A stretch of DNA of 64,000 nt from Prodigiosinella confusarubida (GCF_002847015.1 NZ_CP025085.1:2418001-2482000); one strand, 5' to 3'. Positions 1-10,150 are shown, numbered from the stretch's first letter. Program-made: numbers and translations. Notes: a model not told the origin generated them from the sequence alone.

Positions 1-703
1 CAACGATGTCTCTCGTCTTTTTCCCATTGAGAGGGCTACTCATTCAGAATAACATCTATAGCGTTCTCATTGACTCATAATATTCGACAAGGGAACAGGA
101 CGTTGGGTAAATTCTGTTTCTGGTAATGTACCCTCTATTTTTAGGGTATTTCAAAAATAGAGGGTACATGTTGCATTTATGTCCTGATTTATGTGAATGA
201 AAATGGTTTTTTTATTTTATTTATGTCACTTGGCTCACAATATTATTTATCATCGGTTTCTCTATAGAAATAATCTATGGGTTTTTAAGAAAAAATTAAT
301 TATTTATTGTGCTAAATAGTTGGTAATGTAAAAGGTATCGAAATATTTTATTCTGGAGTCTACTTGTGGCCATTTAAAACCCTGTTTTTTGTCTTCACTC
401 TGTCAGATATTTTACCGTGAAGTGCGGGGAGGATGAATAGTTACACCTGTTTTTTACCGCTTATTTTATTCATTGGAATAACACTAAAAAATCGTATTGT
501 CATACTTTCGATAAGCAGAATTTTGGGCTGTAAGGTTTTTGAAAGACGGGAGTCATTTATAAATTTTCAGGCTCTGCACTGAGAACCCAGGAGAGAAACA
601 AGATTATCACTCATTCAATGGACTACGCATTTTTGGCATCCGGGCAGGGAAGATAATACCGGTCATTGCATCAAAAACATCCTTTTCTGAACCGAAGGCC
701 TGT
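1..703. other. Non-coding, AT-rich left edge upstream of ydiM
   Basis: No convincing gene is visible in this stretch. A 49-codon frame at 433-582 (+) begins directly after GGGGAGG, but that Shine-Dalgarno-like run abuts the ATG with no spacing, and the frame resembles nothing I recognise, so I do not call it. The stretch contains the strong inverted repeat at 126-169. The ydiM start at 704 has an AAGG motif a suitable distance upstream. Confidence 0.6.
126..169. repeat. Perfect 17-bp inverted repeat with 10-nt loop
   Basis: The arms 126-142 and 153-169 are exact reverse complements, with ATGTACCCTCT at the base and five T/A pairs next to the loop. Neither flank has a T tract, so it does not look like a classical intrinsic terminator. 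Outside it, CAGGAC (96-101) and GTCCTG (181-186) form a second, looser pair. It could be a transcript-end hairpin of a gene to the left, a regulator site or a small repeat. Confidence 0.7.
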
Positions 704-1915
704 ATGAAAAATCGCTATATACCGACTGCGTTCGGGTTATATCTTAACTATCTGGTGCATGGGATGGGTGTCATATTGATGAGCCTGAATATGCAGCACC
801 TGGAGCAACAGTGGCAAACTGATGCAGCTGGCGTGTCGATCGTCATTTCGTCATTAGGGATCGGTCGGCTAAGTTTGCTGTTGTTCGCCGGTTCGCTTTC
901 AGACCGATTCGGTCGTAAGCCTTTTATCTACCTGGGAATCATTTTCTATCTGGTGTTCTTTCTGGGTATCCTTGGTACGAAGAGTATCGCCGTCGCATAC
1001 TGCTTTGGCCTTATGGCAGGCATGGCAAACAGTTTTCTTGATTCCGGCACCTATCCGACATTGATGGAAGCGTTTCCCAACAGTCCTGGCACAGCTAATA
1101 TCCTCATCAAAGCATTCGTTTCCTGCGGACAATTTCTGTTACCGATGGTGATTAGCGTATTGGTTTGGGCTAATCTCTGGTTCGGCTGGTCGTTCCTGAC
1201 TGCTGCTGGCATCATGTTGCTAAACGCGGTATGTCTGTTCCGGCACCCTTTTCCCCCTTTTCGGCCTACACCTAAAGTAGATAAAAAACCGAACACGTCA
1301 GCGCAAAGGCGCACTAACGGTTGCACCTGTTCTAAACTGGATCTCGTTAGTTTCATTGTTTATGGATACATTTCCATGGCCACCTTCTATCTGGTCAGCC
1401 AGTGGTTGGCACAGTATGGACAGTTTGTGGCGGGTATGCCCTATGAGATGTCGATCAAATTGCTGAGTCTTTATACCGTAGGTTCCCTGTCGGGTGTTTT
1501 TATTACCGCTAGTCTGGCGAAGAAAGTCACCAATTCCAGTATGGTGTTGATGCTCTGTACGTTTGTCTCATTCATCACACTGTTGTTTGTGTGTCTGCAC
1601 CCGACCGTTGCGACAGTGTTCGTGTTTGCCTTTGTGATTGGTTTTTCTGCTGCGGGAGGCGTCTTGCAATTGGGGTTAACGATCATGGCGCTCCGTTTTC
1701 CCCATGCAAAAGGGAAGGCTACTGCTATTTATTACAGTGCGGGCAGCTTGGCTACTTTCACTGTCCCCTTGATTACCGCCTGGCTGTCGCAAATCAGTAT
1801 CGCCAGTATCATGTGGTTCGATGTCGGCCTCGCCGCTGTTGGTTTCCTGACAGCACTGTTTATTGGTTATCGTGACATGGAAGCGCGCATCAACATGAAT
1901 CAGATAGAGATTTAA
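704..1915 (+). CDS. ydiM: MFS transporter, YdiM-like
   Basis: Inner-membrane carrier of the major facilitator superfamily, 403 residues, about the length of E. coli YdiM (404), to which it looks closely related along its length. It has about twelve hydrophobic segments and the MFS loop motif DRFGRKPF between the second and third segments (near residue 67). The substrate is not established for the family. Its neighbours are a LysR gene, a second carrier, quinate/shikimate dehydrogenase and dehydroquinase, so a quinate- or shikimate-like hydroaromatic acid is the best guess. The start is supported by AAGG just upstream. Confidence 0.85.
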   Translation: MKNRYIPTAFGLYLNYLVHGMGVILMSLNMQHLEQQWQTDAAGVSIVISSLGIGRLSLLLFAGSLSDRFGRKPFIYLGIIFYLVFFLGILGTKSIAVAYCFGLMAGMANSFLDSGTYPTLMEAFPNSPGTANILIKAFVSCGQFLLPMVISVLVWANLWFGWSFLTAAGIMLLNAVCLFRHPFPPFRPTPKVDKKPNTSAQRRTNGCTCSKLDLVSFIVYGYISMATFYLVSQWLAQYGQFVAGMPYEMSIKLLSLYTVGSLSGVFITASLAKKVTNSSMVLMLCTFVSFITLLFVCLHPTVATVFVFAFVIGFSAAGGVLQLGLTIMALRFPHAKGKATAIYYSAGSLATFTVPLITAWLSQISIASIMWFDVGLAAVGFLTALFIGYRDMEARINMNQIEI

Positions 1916-1957
1916 CACCTGGCTGACAGGGAACAACACCGCGGGATATTTGCATTC

Positions 1958-2854
1958 CTACTGTATCGACTGACAGGAACTTAATATGAACTGCTTAAAG
2001 GATTCCGCCGCCGGCGATAGTATTCTGTCCTTGTGCGTCGCCAGATAGACATAACGGGTCTGTCCAGGATCCCGAATGCGCATAACATGCACATTGGAGT
2101 GAGCCAGTGTGCTGATGCGCGGCATGATGGCGATACCATAATTAATGCCAACCAGGCCCACCATTGCCATGTCCTCTTCTACATAGCAGGTAATTTCAGG
2201 GATCAGTTTTTTCTGCATGAATATTTTATCGATGAATTGGCGCAAGCCGCTTTTCTGCGAAAAGAAAATAAACGGATAGGAGATAGCTTCCTCCAGCTCG
2301 ATTTCGCTGTCATGGCGTTGTGCCAGCGGGTGATCGCGGGCGGTAACCAACACCAGTTCCTGGCTGATTAACGGAGTAAATTCCACATCCGTTTCATCCT
2401 CAATATGGGAACAAAGCGCCATATCGAATTTGTCTTCCTTGAGTTCCTTTACAATAGACAGGGTTGTTCCTTGAAAAAAGGAAAAACGCTTATTTTTATT
2501 ATCTGGAATGTGAATAAAACGATCTATTAGCTGTGGCACCACTGTTTCGCCCATAGTGTAAATAAAGGCCAGATTGATGACGCCATCGTTGGCGCCACAC
2601 ATTTTCTGCAATGCAATGCGGCCTTTTTCCAGTTCAAGAAGCGCATTGTCTACATAGGGCAGAAAGGTTTTCCCGCATTGTGTTATACGAACATTTCGGC
2701 CGCATTTTTCAAACAGAGTTACACCCAGCTCTTTTTCCAGCTCGGAAATAGCGTGGCTCAATGAAGGTTGTGTAATATACAGACTTGATGCCGCTTCCGT
2801 ATAATGTTGTCTTTCCGCCAGTCTTTTGAAATAGTGCAATTGTTTTAAATTCAT
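1958..2854 (-). CDS. LysR-family transcriptional regulator between ydiM and ydiN
   Basis: A 298-residue LysR-type regulator. The N-terminal winged helix-turn-helix covers about residues 1-60 (MNLKQLHYFKRLAE, then the AASSLYITQPSLS recognition helix), followed by a periplasmic-binding-like effector domain. I chose the internal ATG at 2854 because family members begin just before this motif and 298 residues is a usual length; longer starts up to 2911 are open. It converges on ydiM and is divergent from ydiN. LysR proteins usually act on the divergent gene, so it is a candidate regulator of ydiN-ydiB-aroD with a hydroaromatic acid as co-inducer; this is inferred from position only. I do not recall an equivalent gene at this place in E. 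coli K-12. Confidence 0.85.
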   Translation of the reverse strand: MNLKQLHYFKRLAERQHYTEAASSLYITQPSLSHAISELEKELGVTLFEKCGRNVRITQCGKTFLPYVDNALLELEKGRIALQKMCGANDGVINLAFIYTMGETVVPQLIDRFIHIPDNKNKRFSFFQGTTLSIVKELKEDKFDMALCSHIEDETDVEFTPLISQELVLVTARDHPLAQRHDSEIELEEAISYPFIFFSQKSGLRQFIDKIFMQKKLIPEITCYVEEDMAMVGLVGINYGIAIMPRISTLAHSNVHVMRIRDPGQTRYVYLATHKDRILSPAAESFKQFILSSCQSIQ

Positions 2855-3598
2855 TCTACATCTCATGAAGTTAGTGAAGCGTGTATTTTTGTGGCCTGAC
2901 AATATCAACATACTGCAAGCGAGAGGAAGATGTCGCTGATTAAATCACATTATGTCGTGTGGGCCTACTTACATGGAGTCAATGAGTATCGCAGTAAAAA
3001 CCGTACTATCTTGTCTCGGTGTGCAAAATTATTATGGTGTGATGCAATATAACATGTCCTCTTGTCACTTTATGCCGGGAGAAAACGTAGCTAAGTTGTT
3101 AATTGATAATTGTCATAAACATGAAAAAGGCAAATATCGTCTACTATCGGGTATCACGGTTAGTTAAAAGATACCGTCTGATGCTTATTCATTCACATTA
3201 AAAATGTTATTTTTTTCCTGATTAGCCTCTTTTACAAAAAAAACTTATGTTATTTACTCGGGAACAAAAAATAAATTTGATCTATCTCTCAGTATTTATT
3301 TATTATGTTGATGTATCTCGTGATGGTATTTCATCTGCATAATGTGTTTTTTTTGTAAAATAACAAACAAATCCTCAACAAAGATCGACACTCTCTTCCT
3401 TGATTGCGTGCAATAAAGTTGACAACAAAAACCTTATATTACGTATTAATTGTTTCCTTTATTTTATACATTAACCATGAATATTAATTTGGTAAAATTT
3501 TATAAAGTATATGAAGACAGTGTAAATAAAGAACAAAAATGTGAAGTAAGACATCAGGAAATGAGTAATAAAAACATTAACTATAAACGGAGAAAAGA
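2855..3598. other. Long AT-rich divergent intergenic region
   Basis: About 740 bp between the divergent LysR gene and ydiN. It is strikingly A+T rich, with many homopolymer runs, as expected of a promoter region bound by H-NS-like proteins. A 71-codon frame at 2952-3167 lacks a good ribosome-binding site and any family resemblance. The ydiN start at 3599 has GGAG nine bases upstream. No site can be assigned with confidence. Confidence 0.5.
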
Positions 3599-4867
3599 AT
3601 GAGCCAGAATAAGGCCTTCAATGCGCCATTTTTATTAGCTGTCATAGGTATATATCTGAGCTATTTTCTTCATGGCGTCAGTGTCATTACCTTGGCACAG
3701 AATATGACCCCTTTGGCCACCAAGTTTGGCACCGATAATGCCGGTATTGCCTACCTGATTTCAGGTATAGGATTGGGTCGACTGATCAGTATCCTATTCT
3801 TCGGCGTAATATCTGACAAGTTTGGTAGACGTTTCGTGATCCTGCTGGGTGTCATCTTATATATCGTGTTCTTCTTCGGTATTCCCGCCAGTCCTAACTT
3901 GATCGTTGCATTTATTCTGGCCGTCTGTGTCGGTGTAGCGAATGCGGCATTGGATACCGGTGCATACCCGGCATTAATGGAATGTTACCCCAAAACATCC
4001 GGTTCTGCGGTCATTCTGATCAAAGCTATGGTCTCTTTCGGTCAGATGTTCTATCCGTTATTAGTCGGTTATTTACTGGTGAATCATATTTGGTATGGCT
4101 ACGGTATCATCATCCCGGGTATTCTATTTATCTTTGTCACGTTACTACTGCTTAAGAGTAAGTTCCCCAGCCAGCTGGTTGACGCCAATATTACCAAAGA
4201 CTTGCCACAGATGAACCAAAAGCCGCTGGCATGGCTTGAAGGGGTCGCCTCAATTGTGTTTGGTGTCGCCATATTCTCAACGTTTTATGTGATTGTTGTC
4301 TGGATGCCCAAATATGCAATGGCCTATGCGGGTATGGCAGAAGCTGACGCATTGAAAACAATCTCTTACTACAGTATAGGCTCGTTAGTGTGCGTGTTCG
4401 TTTTTGCCTTGCTGTTAAAAAGAATGGTCCGTCCCGTTTGGGCTAATGTGTTCAATTCTGGATTAGCCGTAGCTGCCGGTATCGTGATCTATCTGTATCC
4501 ATCATCGCTCGTCTGTAATGTTGGTTCCTTCATCATTGGTTTCTCCGCCGCCGGTGGGTTGCTGCAACTCGGCGTTTCCGTCATGTCCGAATTCTTCCCG
4601 AAAAGTAAGGCCAGGGTGACGAGCCTCTATATGTTGATGGGCGGGTTGTCAAACTTCCTTATTCCACTGATTACCGGATATTTATCAGAAATCGGATTGA
4701 ATTACATTATATTACTGGATGTCGCATTCGCTATATTAGCCTTTATCACCGCGATAATTGTTTTTGTCCGTTACTATAAAATATTCAATATACCAGCTAA
4801 TGATGTGCGGTTGGGAGAGCGCTTTTTTATAATAAGAAAAGAAGACGGAAAACCACTGCATTTATAA
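3599..4867 (+). CDS. ydiN: MFS transporter, YdiN-like
   Basis: A 422-residue major facilitator superfamily carrier with twelve predicted membrane segments, close in length to E. coli YdiN (421). The loop motif DKFGRRFV lies near residue 77. It resembles YdiM in this window, including the GFSAAGGLLQLGVSVM segment in the C-terminal half, so the two are related paralogues. It is followed after 74 bp by ydiB and then aroD on the same strand. This suggests that it imports quinate, shikimate or a related acid, although no substrate has been shown for the family that I know of. A strong GGAG precedes the start. Confidence 0.87.
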   Translation: MSQNKAFNAPFLLAVIGIYLSYFLHGVSVITLAQNMTPLATKFGTDNAGIAYLISGIGLGRLISILFFGVISDKFGRRFVILLGVILYIVFFFGIPASPNLIVAFILAVCVGVANAALDTGAYPALMECYPKTSGSAVILIKAMVSFGQMFYPLLVGYLLVNHIWYGYGIIIPGILFIFVTLLLLKSKFPSQLVDANITKDLPQMNQKPLAWLEGVASIVFGVAIFSTFYVIVVWMPKYAMAYAGMAEADALKTISYYSIGSLVCVFVFALLLKRMVRPVWANVFNSGLAVAAGIVIYLYPSSLVCNVGSFIIGFSAAGGLLQLGVSVMSEFFPKSKARVTSLYMLMGGLSNFLIPLITGYLSEIGLNYIILLDVAFAILAFITAIIVFVRYYKIFNIPANDVRLGERFFIIRKEDGKPLHL

Positions 4868-4941
4868 ATAACGCATTGTATGAGAAATACGTTTTTAATG
4901 AACTTTGCGTTAAATTGAGAGAATAAATTAAGGAGTTTCTA

Positions 4942-5808
4942 ATGGATGTAACTGCAAAATATGAACTGATTGGATTAATGGCTTACCCCATCAGACACAG
5001 TTTATCACCTGAAATGCAGAATAAAGCACTGGAAAAGGTTGGCTTACCTTATACCTATATGGCTTTCGAAGTTGACAATACGTGTTTTGGTAAAGCAATC
5101 GAAGGGCTGAAGGCGTTAAAAATGCGTGGTACCGGTGTTTCCATGCCGAATAAGCAACTGGCTTGTGAGTATGTGAATGAGTTAACCCCAGCCGCCAAAC
5201 TGGTGGGCGCCATCAATACCATTGTGAACGATGATGGTTATCTTACCGGCTATAACACCGACGGTACCGGGCATATCCGGGCTATCAAAGAAAGCGGCTT
5301 TGATATTAAAGGTAAGAAAATGGTGTTGGTCGGCGCTGGCGGCGCATCTACGGCTATCGGCGCCCAGGCCGCAATCGAAGGAATTAAGGAAATCATGTTG
5401 TTTAACCGCAAGGATGAGTTCTATGAAAAAGCGGTTGCCTTTGCAAAACGGGTGAATGACAACACTGATTGTACTATTACGGTTCATGATCTGGCTGACC
5501 AGAAAGCATTTGCCGATGCCATTGCCAGCGCGGATATTTTGACCAATGGTACGAAATTGGGTATGAAACCGCTGGAAAATGAATGTATCGTCAGTGACAA
5601 ATCGATGTTGCGTCCAGACTTGCTGGTTTCCGAGTGCGTTTACAACCCGCATATCACCAAGCTATTGCAAATGGCAATGGATGCTGGCTGTAAAACGGTC
5701 GATGGCTATGGAATGTTATTATGGCAAGGCGCAGAACAGTTTAAACTTTGGACGGGGAAAGATTTTCCGTTGGAATATATTAAAAAGGCCATGGGGTTTA
5801 ACGCATAG
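4942..5808 (+). CDS. ydiB: Quinate/shikimate dehydrogenase YdiB
   Basis: Cytoplasmic NAD(P)-dependent oxidoreductase converting quinate to 3-dehydroquinate and shikimate to 3-dehydroshikimate. The 288-residue length equals E. coli YdiB and the sequence is nearly colinear with it. Visible active-site features are the substrate-binding SLS near residue 20, Lys71 in MPNKQ, Asp107 in YNTDGTG and the nucleotide-binding GAGGAST from residue 131. A perfect AAGGAG precedes the ATG. It lies between a carrier and aroD, which acts on its product, so the trio can feed plant-derived quinate into the shikimate pathway. Confidence 0.95.
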   Translation: MDVTAKYELIGLMAYPIRHSLSPEMQNKALEKVGLPYTYMAFEVDNTCFGKAIEGLKALKMRGTGVSMPNKQLACEYVNELTPAAKLVGAINTIVNDDGYLTGYNTDGTGHIRAIKESGFDIKGKKMVLVGAGGASTAIGAQAAIEGIKEIMLFNRKDEFYEKAVAFAKRVNDNTDCTITVHDLADQKAFADAIASADILTNGTKLGMKPLENECIVSDKSMLRPDLLVSECVYNPHITKLLQMAMDAGCKTVDGYGMLLWQGAEQFKLWTGKDFPLEYIKKAMGFNA

Positions 5809-5966
5809 TAATCCGGTTTGGATTATTTTATGTTGCCAGTCGCTACAGTATGGCACCTGAACGGAACGGACCACTACTCGTCCAGGTTGCCAGCAACATT
5901 ATCTGGGCGTTGTTCGTGTTCACACTGGCTGATGTCCACCATAACGCATTAATGTAAGGGAAAAGA

Positions 5967-6725
5967 ATGAAAACCGTAACCGTGAAAAATCTGGTAATAG
6001 GTGAAGGCGCGCCGAAAATCATTGTGTCATTAATGGGAAAAAATGTGCCACTGGTTGAGTCGGAAGCGCAATATTACAAAGATTTTGACTTTGATATCCT
6101 GGAATGGCGTATCGATCATTTTGATGATGTGAAACATATCGATAGCGTTATCGATGCCGCCCGCAAACTCCGGCGTATTATTCACGACAAACCGATCCTC
6201 TTTACCTTCCGTACCGCAAAAGAAGGGGGTGAAAAAAGCATCGCGCCCGATGAATACATTTCCCTGAATAAAGCGGTTATTGATAGCGGGCTAGTGGATA
6301 TGATTGACCTGGAGCTGTTTACCGGCGATCAACTGGTGAGTGCCACAATAGAACATGCTCACGCCAAAGGGGGGAAAGTCATTATGTCCAACCATGACTT
6401 TCATAAAACGCCGCCTAAAGACGAAATTATCAAGCGTTTGTGCAAAATGCAGACGTTGGGAGCGGACATTCCCAAAATCGCCCTGATGCCACAGAACAAG
6501 ACCGATGTGGTGACGTTGCTGTCAGCCACACTGGAAATGAGTGAAAAATATGCGGATCGCCCCATTATTACGATGTCTATGTCGCAATCCGGTATCATTT
6601 CTCGCTTATCGGGTGAAGTATTTGGGTCAGCAGCAACATTCGGAGCATTGAAAAAAGCATCTGCTCCTGGGCAGATAGCAATTAAAGAATTAAGAACGGT
6701 TTTAAATATATTACATCAGTCATAA
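5967..6725 (+). CDS. aroD: 3-dehydroquinate dehydratase, type I
   Basis: Class I dehydroquinase that dehydrates 3-dehydroquinate to 3-dehydroshikimate through a Schiff base, in aromatic amino-acid biosynthesis and quinate breakdown. The 252-residue length matches E. coli AroD. The catalytic His143 is in SNHDF, the Schiff-base Lys170 in IPKIAL, and the substrate-binding EWRID lies near residue 46. It follows ydiB by 158 bp on the same strand, the order seen in E. coli. The start has AAGGGAAAAGA upstream. Confidence 0.96.
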   Translation: MKTVTVKNLVIGEGAPKIIVSLMGKNVPLVESEAQYYKDFDFDILEWRIDHFDDVKHIDSVIDAARKLRRIIHDKPILFTFRTAKEGGEKSIAPDEYISLNKAVIDSGLVDMIDLELFTGDQLVSATIEHAHAKGGKVIMSNHDFHKTPPKDEIIKRLCKMQTLGADIPKIALMPQNKTDVVTLLSATLEMSEKYADRPIITMSMSQSGIISRLSGEVFGSAATFGALKKASAPGQIAIKELRTVLNILHQS

Positions 6726-6896
6726 AACAATCTGTGGTTGACTATTTATTCGAGAACCTTCGTGGTTCTTGGATAGATATATATGGTCACTCAGGCTGTA
6801 GGTGTATTAATGTCCTGCAATAGATGGTTTATTGGGCGTATAAAATAATCATTTAAGTAAGTGATAGACACTTTTATAGCATTTTTCGTGGCTATA
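6726..6896. other. Start of the aroD-ydiF intergenic region
   Basis: This stretch of the 386-bp gap holds a short hairpin after aroD (6753-6758 AGAACC paired with 6764-6769 GGTTCT around a TTCGT loop) that may end aroD transcription, although no T tract follows. The rest of the gap is an ERIC element (6897-7023) and the ydiF leader. A frame on the minus strand at 6791-7003 overlaps the ERIC element and is not a gene. Confidence 0.4.
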
Positions 6897-7023
6897 TATA
6901 CCCAAAATAATTCGAGTTGCAGGAAGGCGGCAAGAGAGTGAATCCTGATGAGCTTATTCAGATAAGTGATTCGGGTGAACGAGCGCAGCCAACACACCAG
7001 CAACTTGAAGTATGACGGGTATA
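6897..7023 (-). repeat. ERIC element 1 (127 bp)
   Basis: Enterobacterial repetitive intergenic consensus. It begins TATACCCAAAATAATTCGAG, ends TATGACGGGTATA, and has the internal GTGAATCC and GGGTGAACGA blocks to which ERIC-PCR primers are designed. It is 127 bp, the canonical length, and lies in the opposite orientation to the copies at 10021 and 46718. ERIC elements fold into a long imperfect hairpin when transcribed and can affect mRNA stability; this copy lies 88 bp before ydiF. Confidence 0.93.
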
Positions 7024-7111
7024 GATTATCTCGGTTATTTAAGCTGTAGTGAAGTGTCTTATATTTTTAGGTGATTGAGAAAAATAAACTCGATCATGAT
7101 TAGGAGTACCT

Positions 7112-8707
7112 ATGAAACTGGAAAAACCGAAAAGAATTAATGGTAGAGTCCCGGTGTTGTCTGCGGAAGACGCTGTGAAATATATTCCGGATGAAGCCAC
7201 ACTTTGTGTCTTGGGGGCTGGTGGCGGCATTCTTGAAGCCACAACATTAATTACGGCTTTATCTGAACGTTATAAAAATACACAATCGCCTCGAAATCTT
7301 TCTTTAATCAGCCCAACGGGTTTGGGTGACCGGGCAGAAAAAGGAATTAGCCCACTGGCCCAGGAAGGTTTGGTGAGATGGGCGCTTTGCGGCCATTGGG
7401 GGCAATCGCCACGTATTTCCGAGTTGGCCGAACAAAACAAGATTATCGCCTATAACTACCCGCAAGGTGTTTTGACGCAGACTATCCGGGCTTCAGCCGC
7501 CCATCAACCCGGTGTTTTGAGCGATATCGGTATCGGTACGTTTGTTGACCCACGACAGCAAGGTGGGAAGCTCAATGAAGTGACCAAAGAAGATTTGATC
7601 AAACTGATTGAAATCGACAATCAGGAGTATCTCTTCTATAAGGCCATCGCACCTAATGTTGCCTTTATCCGCGCCACGACATGTGATAGCGAAGGTTATG
7701 CCTCATTTGAAGATGAAGTGATGTATCTGGACGCGTTAGTGATCGCGCAAGCCGTGCATAACAATGGCGGTATTGTGATGATGCAAGTGCAGAAGATGGT
7801 CAAGAAAGCGACGCTTCATCCCAAGTCAGTCAGGATCCCTGGCTACCTTGTCGATATCGTGGTTGTCGATTCGGCTCAGACGCAGCTTTATGGCGGTGCG
7901 CCCGTTAATCGGTTTATTTCTGGTGATTTTGTGCTTGACGACAGTACCAGAATGGATATTCCACTGAATCAGCGCAAACTGGTTGCACGGCGTGCGTTGT
8001 TTGAAATGCGCAAAGGGGCGGTGGGAAACGTAGGCGTTGGTATTGCTGATGGCATTGGTCTGGTTGCCAGAGAGGAGGGCTGTGCTGATGACTTCGTATT
8101 GACGGTAGAAACCGGCCCTATTGGCGGCATTACCACTCAGGGGGTCGCTTTCGGCGCTAATGTTAATACCCGCGCTATTCTGGATATGACCTCCCAGTTT
8201 GACTTCTATCATGGTGGTGGACTGGATGTTTGTTATTTAAGTTTTGCTGAAATAGACCAGCACGGTAATGTCGGTGTTCATAAATTTAATGGGAAAATTA
8301 TGGGCACGGGCGGGTTTATTGATATCAGTGCGACGTCGAAGAAAATTATATTCTGCGGAACATTGACGGCGGGTAGCTTAAAAACAGAAGTTAGTGAAGG
8401 AAAACTAAAAATTGTTCAGGAAGGGAAAGTCAAAAAATTTATAAAAGAGATACCGGAAATAACATTCAGTGGAAAAATAGCACTGGAGCGTGGGCTGGAT
8501 GTTCGCTATATCACTGAACGCGCGGTATTTACGTTAAAAGAAGATGGATTACATTTGATTGAAATTGCGCCCGGTGTTGATCTGGAAAAAGATATTCTAT
8601 CTCAAATGGACTTCAAGCCAATCATATCCAGTGACTTGAAACTGATGGATGAAAGAATGTTTTATGACAAAGTCATGGGATTTGTTTTACCTGAAGTAGA
8701 TAAATAA
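7112..8707 (+). CDS. ydiF: Acetate CoA-transferase YdiF family
   Basis: Family I CoA-transferase that moves CoA between short acyl-CoAs and carboxylates. The 531-residue length equals E. coli YdiF. The fused alpha and beta halves are visible: an N-terminal glycine-rich CoA site (GAGGGI near residue 36) and the catalytic Glu333 within ETGPIGG. Fifteen bp later comes ydiO, so the two are a transcription unit that activates a carboxylate and then oxidises or reduces it. A clear GGAG precedes the start. Confidence 0.94.
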   Translation: MKLEKPKRINGRVPVLSAEDAVKYIPDEATLCVLGAGGGILEATTLITALSERYKNTQSPRNLSLISPTGLGDRAEKGISPLAQEGLVRWALCGHWGQSPRISELAEQNKIIAYNYPQGVLTQTIRASAAHQPGVLSDIGIGTFVDPRQQGGKLNEVTKEDLIKLIEIDNQEYLFYKAIAPNVAFIRATTCDSEGYASFEDEVMYLDALVIAQAVHNNGGIVMMQVQKMVKKATLHPKSVRIPGYLVDIVVVDSAQTQLYGGAPVNRFISGDFVLDDSTRMDIPLNQRKLVARRALFEMRKGAVGNVGVGIADGIGLVAREEGCADDFVLTVETGPIGGITTQGVAFGANVNTRAILDMTSQFDFYHGGGLDVCYLSFAEIDQHGNVGVHKFNGKIMGTGGFIDISATSKKIIFCGTLTAGSLKTEVSEGKLKIVQEGKVKKFIKEIPEITFSGKIALERGLDVRYITERAVFTLKEDGLHLIEIAPGVDLEKDILSQMDFKPIISSDLKLMDERMFYDKVMGFVLPEVDK

Positions 8708-8721
8708 TAGGAGTACAGAAT

Positions 8722-9873
8722 ATGGACTTTGGTTTAACCGAAGAGCAAGAGTTGCTGTTGGCAAGTATTCGGGAACTTATTACCAATAATTTCCCTGAAG
8801 AATATTTCAGAACATGCGACCAAACGGGAACTTATCCCAAAGAATTCATGAAGGCGTTATCTGACAATGGTATTTCTCTATTAGGTGTACCAGAGGAATA
8901 TAATGGTATTCCGGCTGATTATGTGACACAGATGCTTGCGTTGATGGAAGTCTCAAAATGTGGTGCTCCCGCATTTTTGATCACCAACGGGCAATGTATT
9001 CACAGTATGAGAAGGTTCGGTTCGCCAGAACAGTTGCGGAAAACGGCGGAAAGCACATTGGCCACCGGCGACCCGGCTTATGCGCTGGCACTCACTGAAC
9101 CCGGCGCCGGGTCAGACAACAATAGCGCGACAACAGCCTACACTCGCAAGAACGGCAAAGTGTATTTGAATGGTCAGAAGACTTTTATTACCGGGGCCAA
9201 AGAATACCCTTACATGTTGGTGCTGGCGCGGGATCCTGAACCAAAAGATCCGAAAAAAGCGTTCACGCTCTGGTGGGTGGAATCGAACAGTCCAGGCATC
9301 AAAATCAACCCGTTGCATAAAATTGGCTGGCATATGCTGAGCACCTGTGAAGTCTATCTGGATAATGTCGAGGTTGATGAAAGCGACATGGTCGGTGAAG
9401 AGGGCATGGGTTTTCTGAATGTGATGTATAACTTTGAAATGGAACGTCTTATCAATGCTGCTCGCAGTACCGGTTTTGCCGAGTGTGCATTTGAAGATGC
9501 GGCCAAATATGCTAACCAGCGCATTCAGTTTGGCAAACCTATCGGCCATAACCAGATGATTCAGGAAAAACTGGCTTTAATGGCGATAAAAATCGAAAAC
9601 ATGCGCAACATGGTATTGAAAGTGGCATGGCAAGCCGACATGCATCAATCATTACGAACCAGTGCCGCACTCTGTAAATTGTATTGTGCGCGTACCGCGC
9701 TTGAAGTGATTGATGACGCAATTCAGATCATGGGTGGATTGGGTTATACGGATGATGCCCGCGTTTCCCGCTTCTGGCGCGATGTTCGTTGTGAACGAAT
9801 TGGCGGTGGAACTGATGAAATCATGATCTATATTGCCGGGCGCCAGATTCTGAAAGATTATCAGAATAAGTAG
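8722..9873 (+). CDS. ydiO: Acyl-CoA dehydrogenase YdiO
   Basis: FAD-dependent acyl-CoA dehydrogenase, 383 residues, the same length as E. coli YdiO and related to CaiA (crotonobetainyl-CoA reductase). N-terminal helical, middle beta and C-terminal helical domains are all present. The catalytic glutamate is in the IGGGTDEIM segment near the C-terminus, and FAD-contacting motifs include LTEPGAGSD (near residue 128). Its electron partner is probably the EtfAB-like YdiQR encoded downstream. A close paralogue lies at 21746. Confidence 0.94.
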   Translation: MDFGLTEEQELLLASIRELITNNFPEEYFRTCDQTGTYPKEFMKALSDNGISLLGVPEEYNGIPADYVTQMLALMEVSKCGAPAFLITNGQCIHSMRRFGSPEQLRKTAESTLATGDPAYALALTEPGAGSDNNSATTAYTRKNGKVYLNGQKTFITGAKEYPYMLVLARDPEPKDPKKAFTLWWVESNSPGIKINPLHKIGWHMLSTCEVYLDNVEVDESDMVGEEGMGFLNVMYNFEMERLINAARSTGFAECAFEDAAKYANQRIQFGKPIGHNQMIQEKLALMAIKIENMRNMVLKVAWQADMHQSLRTSAALCKLYCARTALEVIDDAIQIMGGLGYTDDARVSRFWRDVRCERIGGGTDEIMIYIAGRQILKDYQNK

Positions 9874-9889
9874 TCGTATTTGGCCATCT

Positions 9890-9915
9890 CCGTTCATCCC
9901 CGATGGGGTGAACGG
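9890..9915 (+). terminator. Hairpin downstream of ydiFO
   Basis: CCGTTCA and CCCC (9890-9901) pair with GGGGTGAACGG (9905-9915) around a three-base loop, with one bulged T. It lies 17 bp after the ydiO stop and would end or stabilise the ydiFO transcript. There is no clear T tract after it, so termination is only probable. Confidence 0.5.
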
Positions 9916-10020
9916 GTTCAACTTACTGAGAAATTCAGGCGTTTTACTATTAATAGCTTCCCCAGTTTCCCTTTCGCAGAGAAAGGTCGGGGGTGATATT
10001 AGCACTAGAATATCTATCAC

Positions 10021-10147
10021 TATACCCGTCATACTTCAAGTTGCAGGTGTGTTGGCGGCGTTCGTTCACCCGAATCACTTACCTGAGTAAGCTCCTCGGG
10101 ATTCACTCTCTTTCCGCCTTCCTGCAACTCGAATTATTTGGGGTATA
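10021..10147 (+). repeat. ERIC element 2 (127 bp)
   Basis: It begins TATACCCGTCATACTTCAAG and ends with TCGAATTATTTGGGGTATA, the reverse orientation of the copy at 6897. Exactly 127 bp. It stops three bases before the TAA of the convergent ydiP gene, so it forms the 3' end of both the ydiFO and ydiP transcripts. Confidence 0.93.
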
Positions 10148-10150
10148 AAC

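Noticed and set aside
2952..3167. A 71-codon frame in the LysR-ydiN gap
   Set aside because: No ribosome-binding site, no recognisable family, and it lies in AT-rich divergent promoter DNA.
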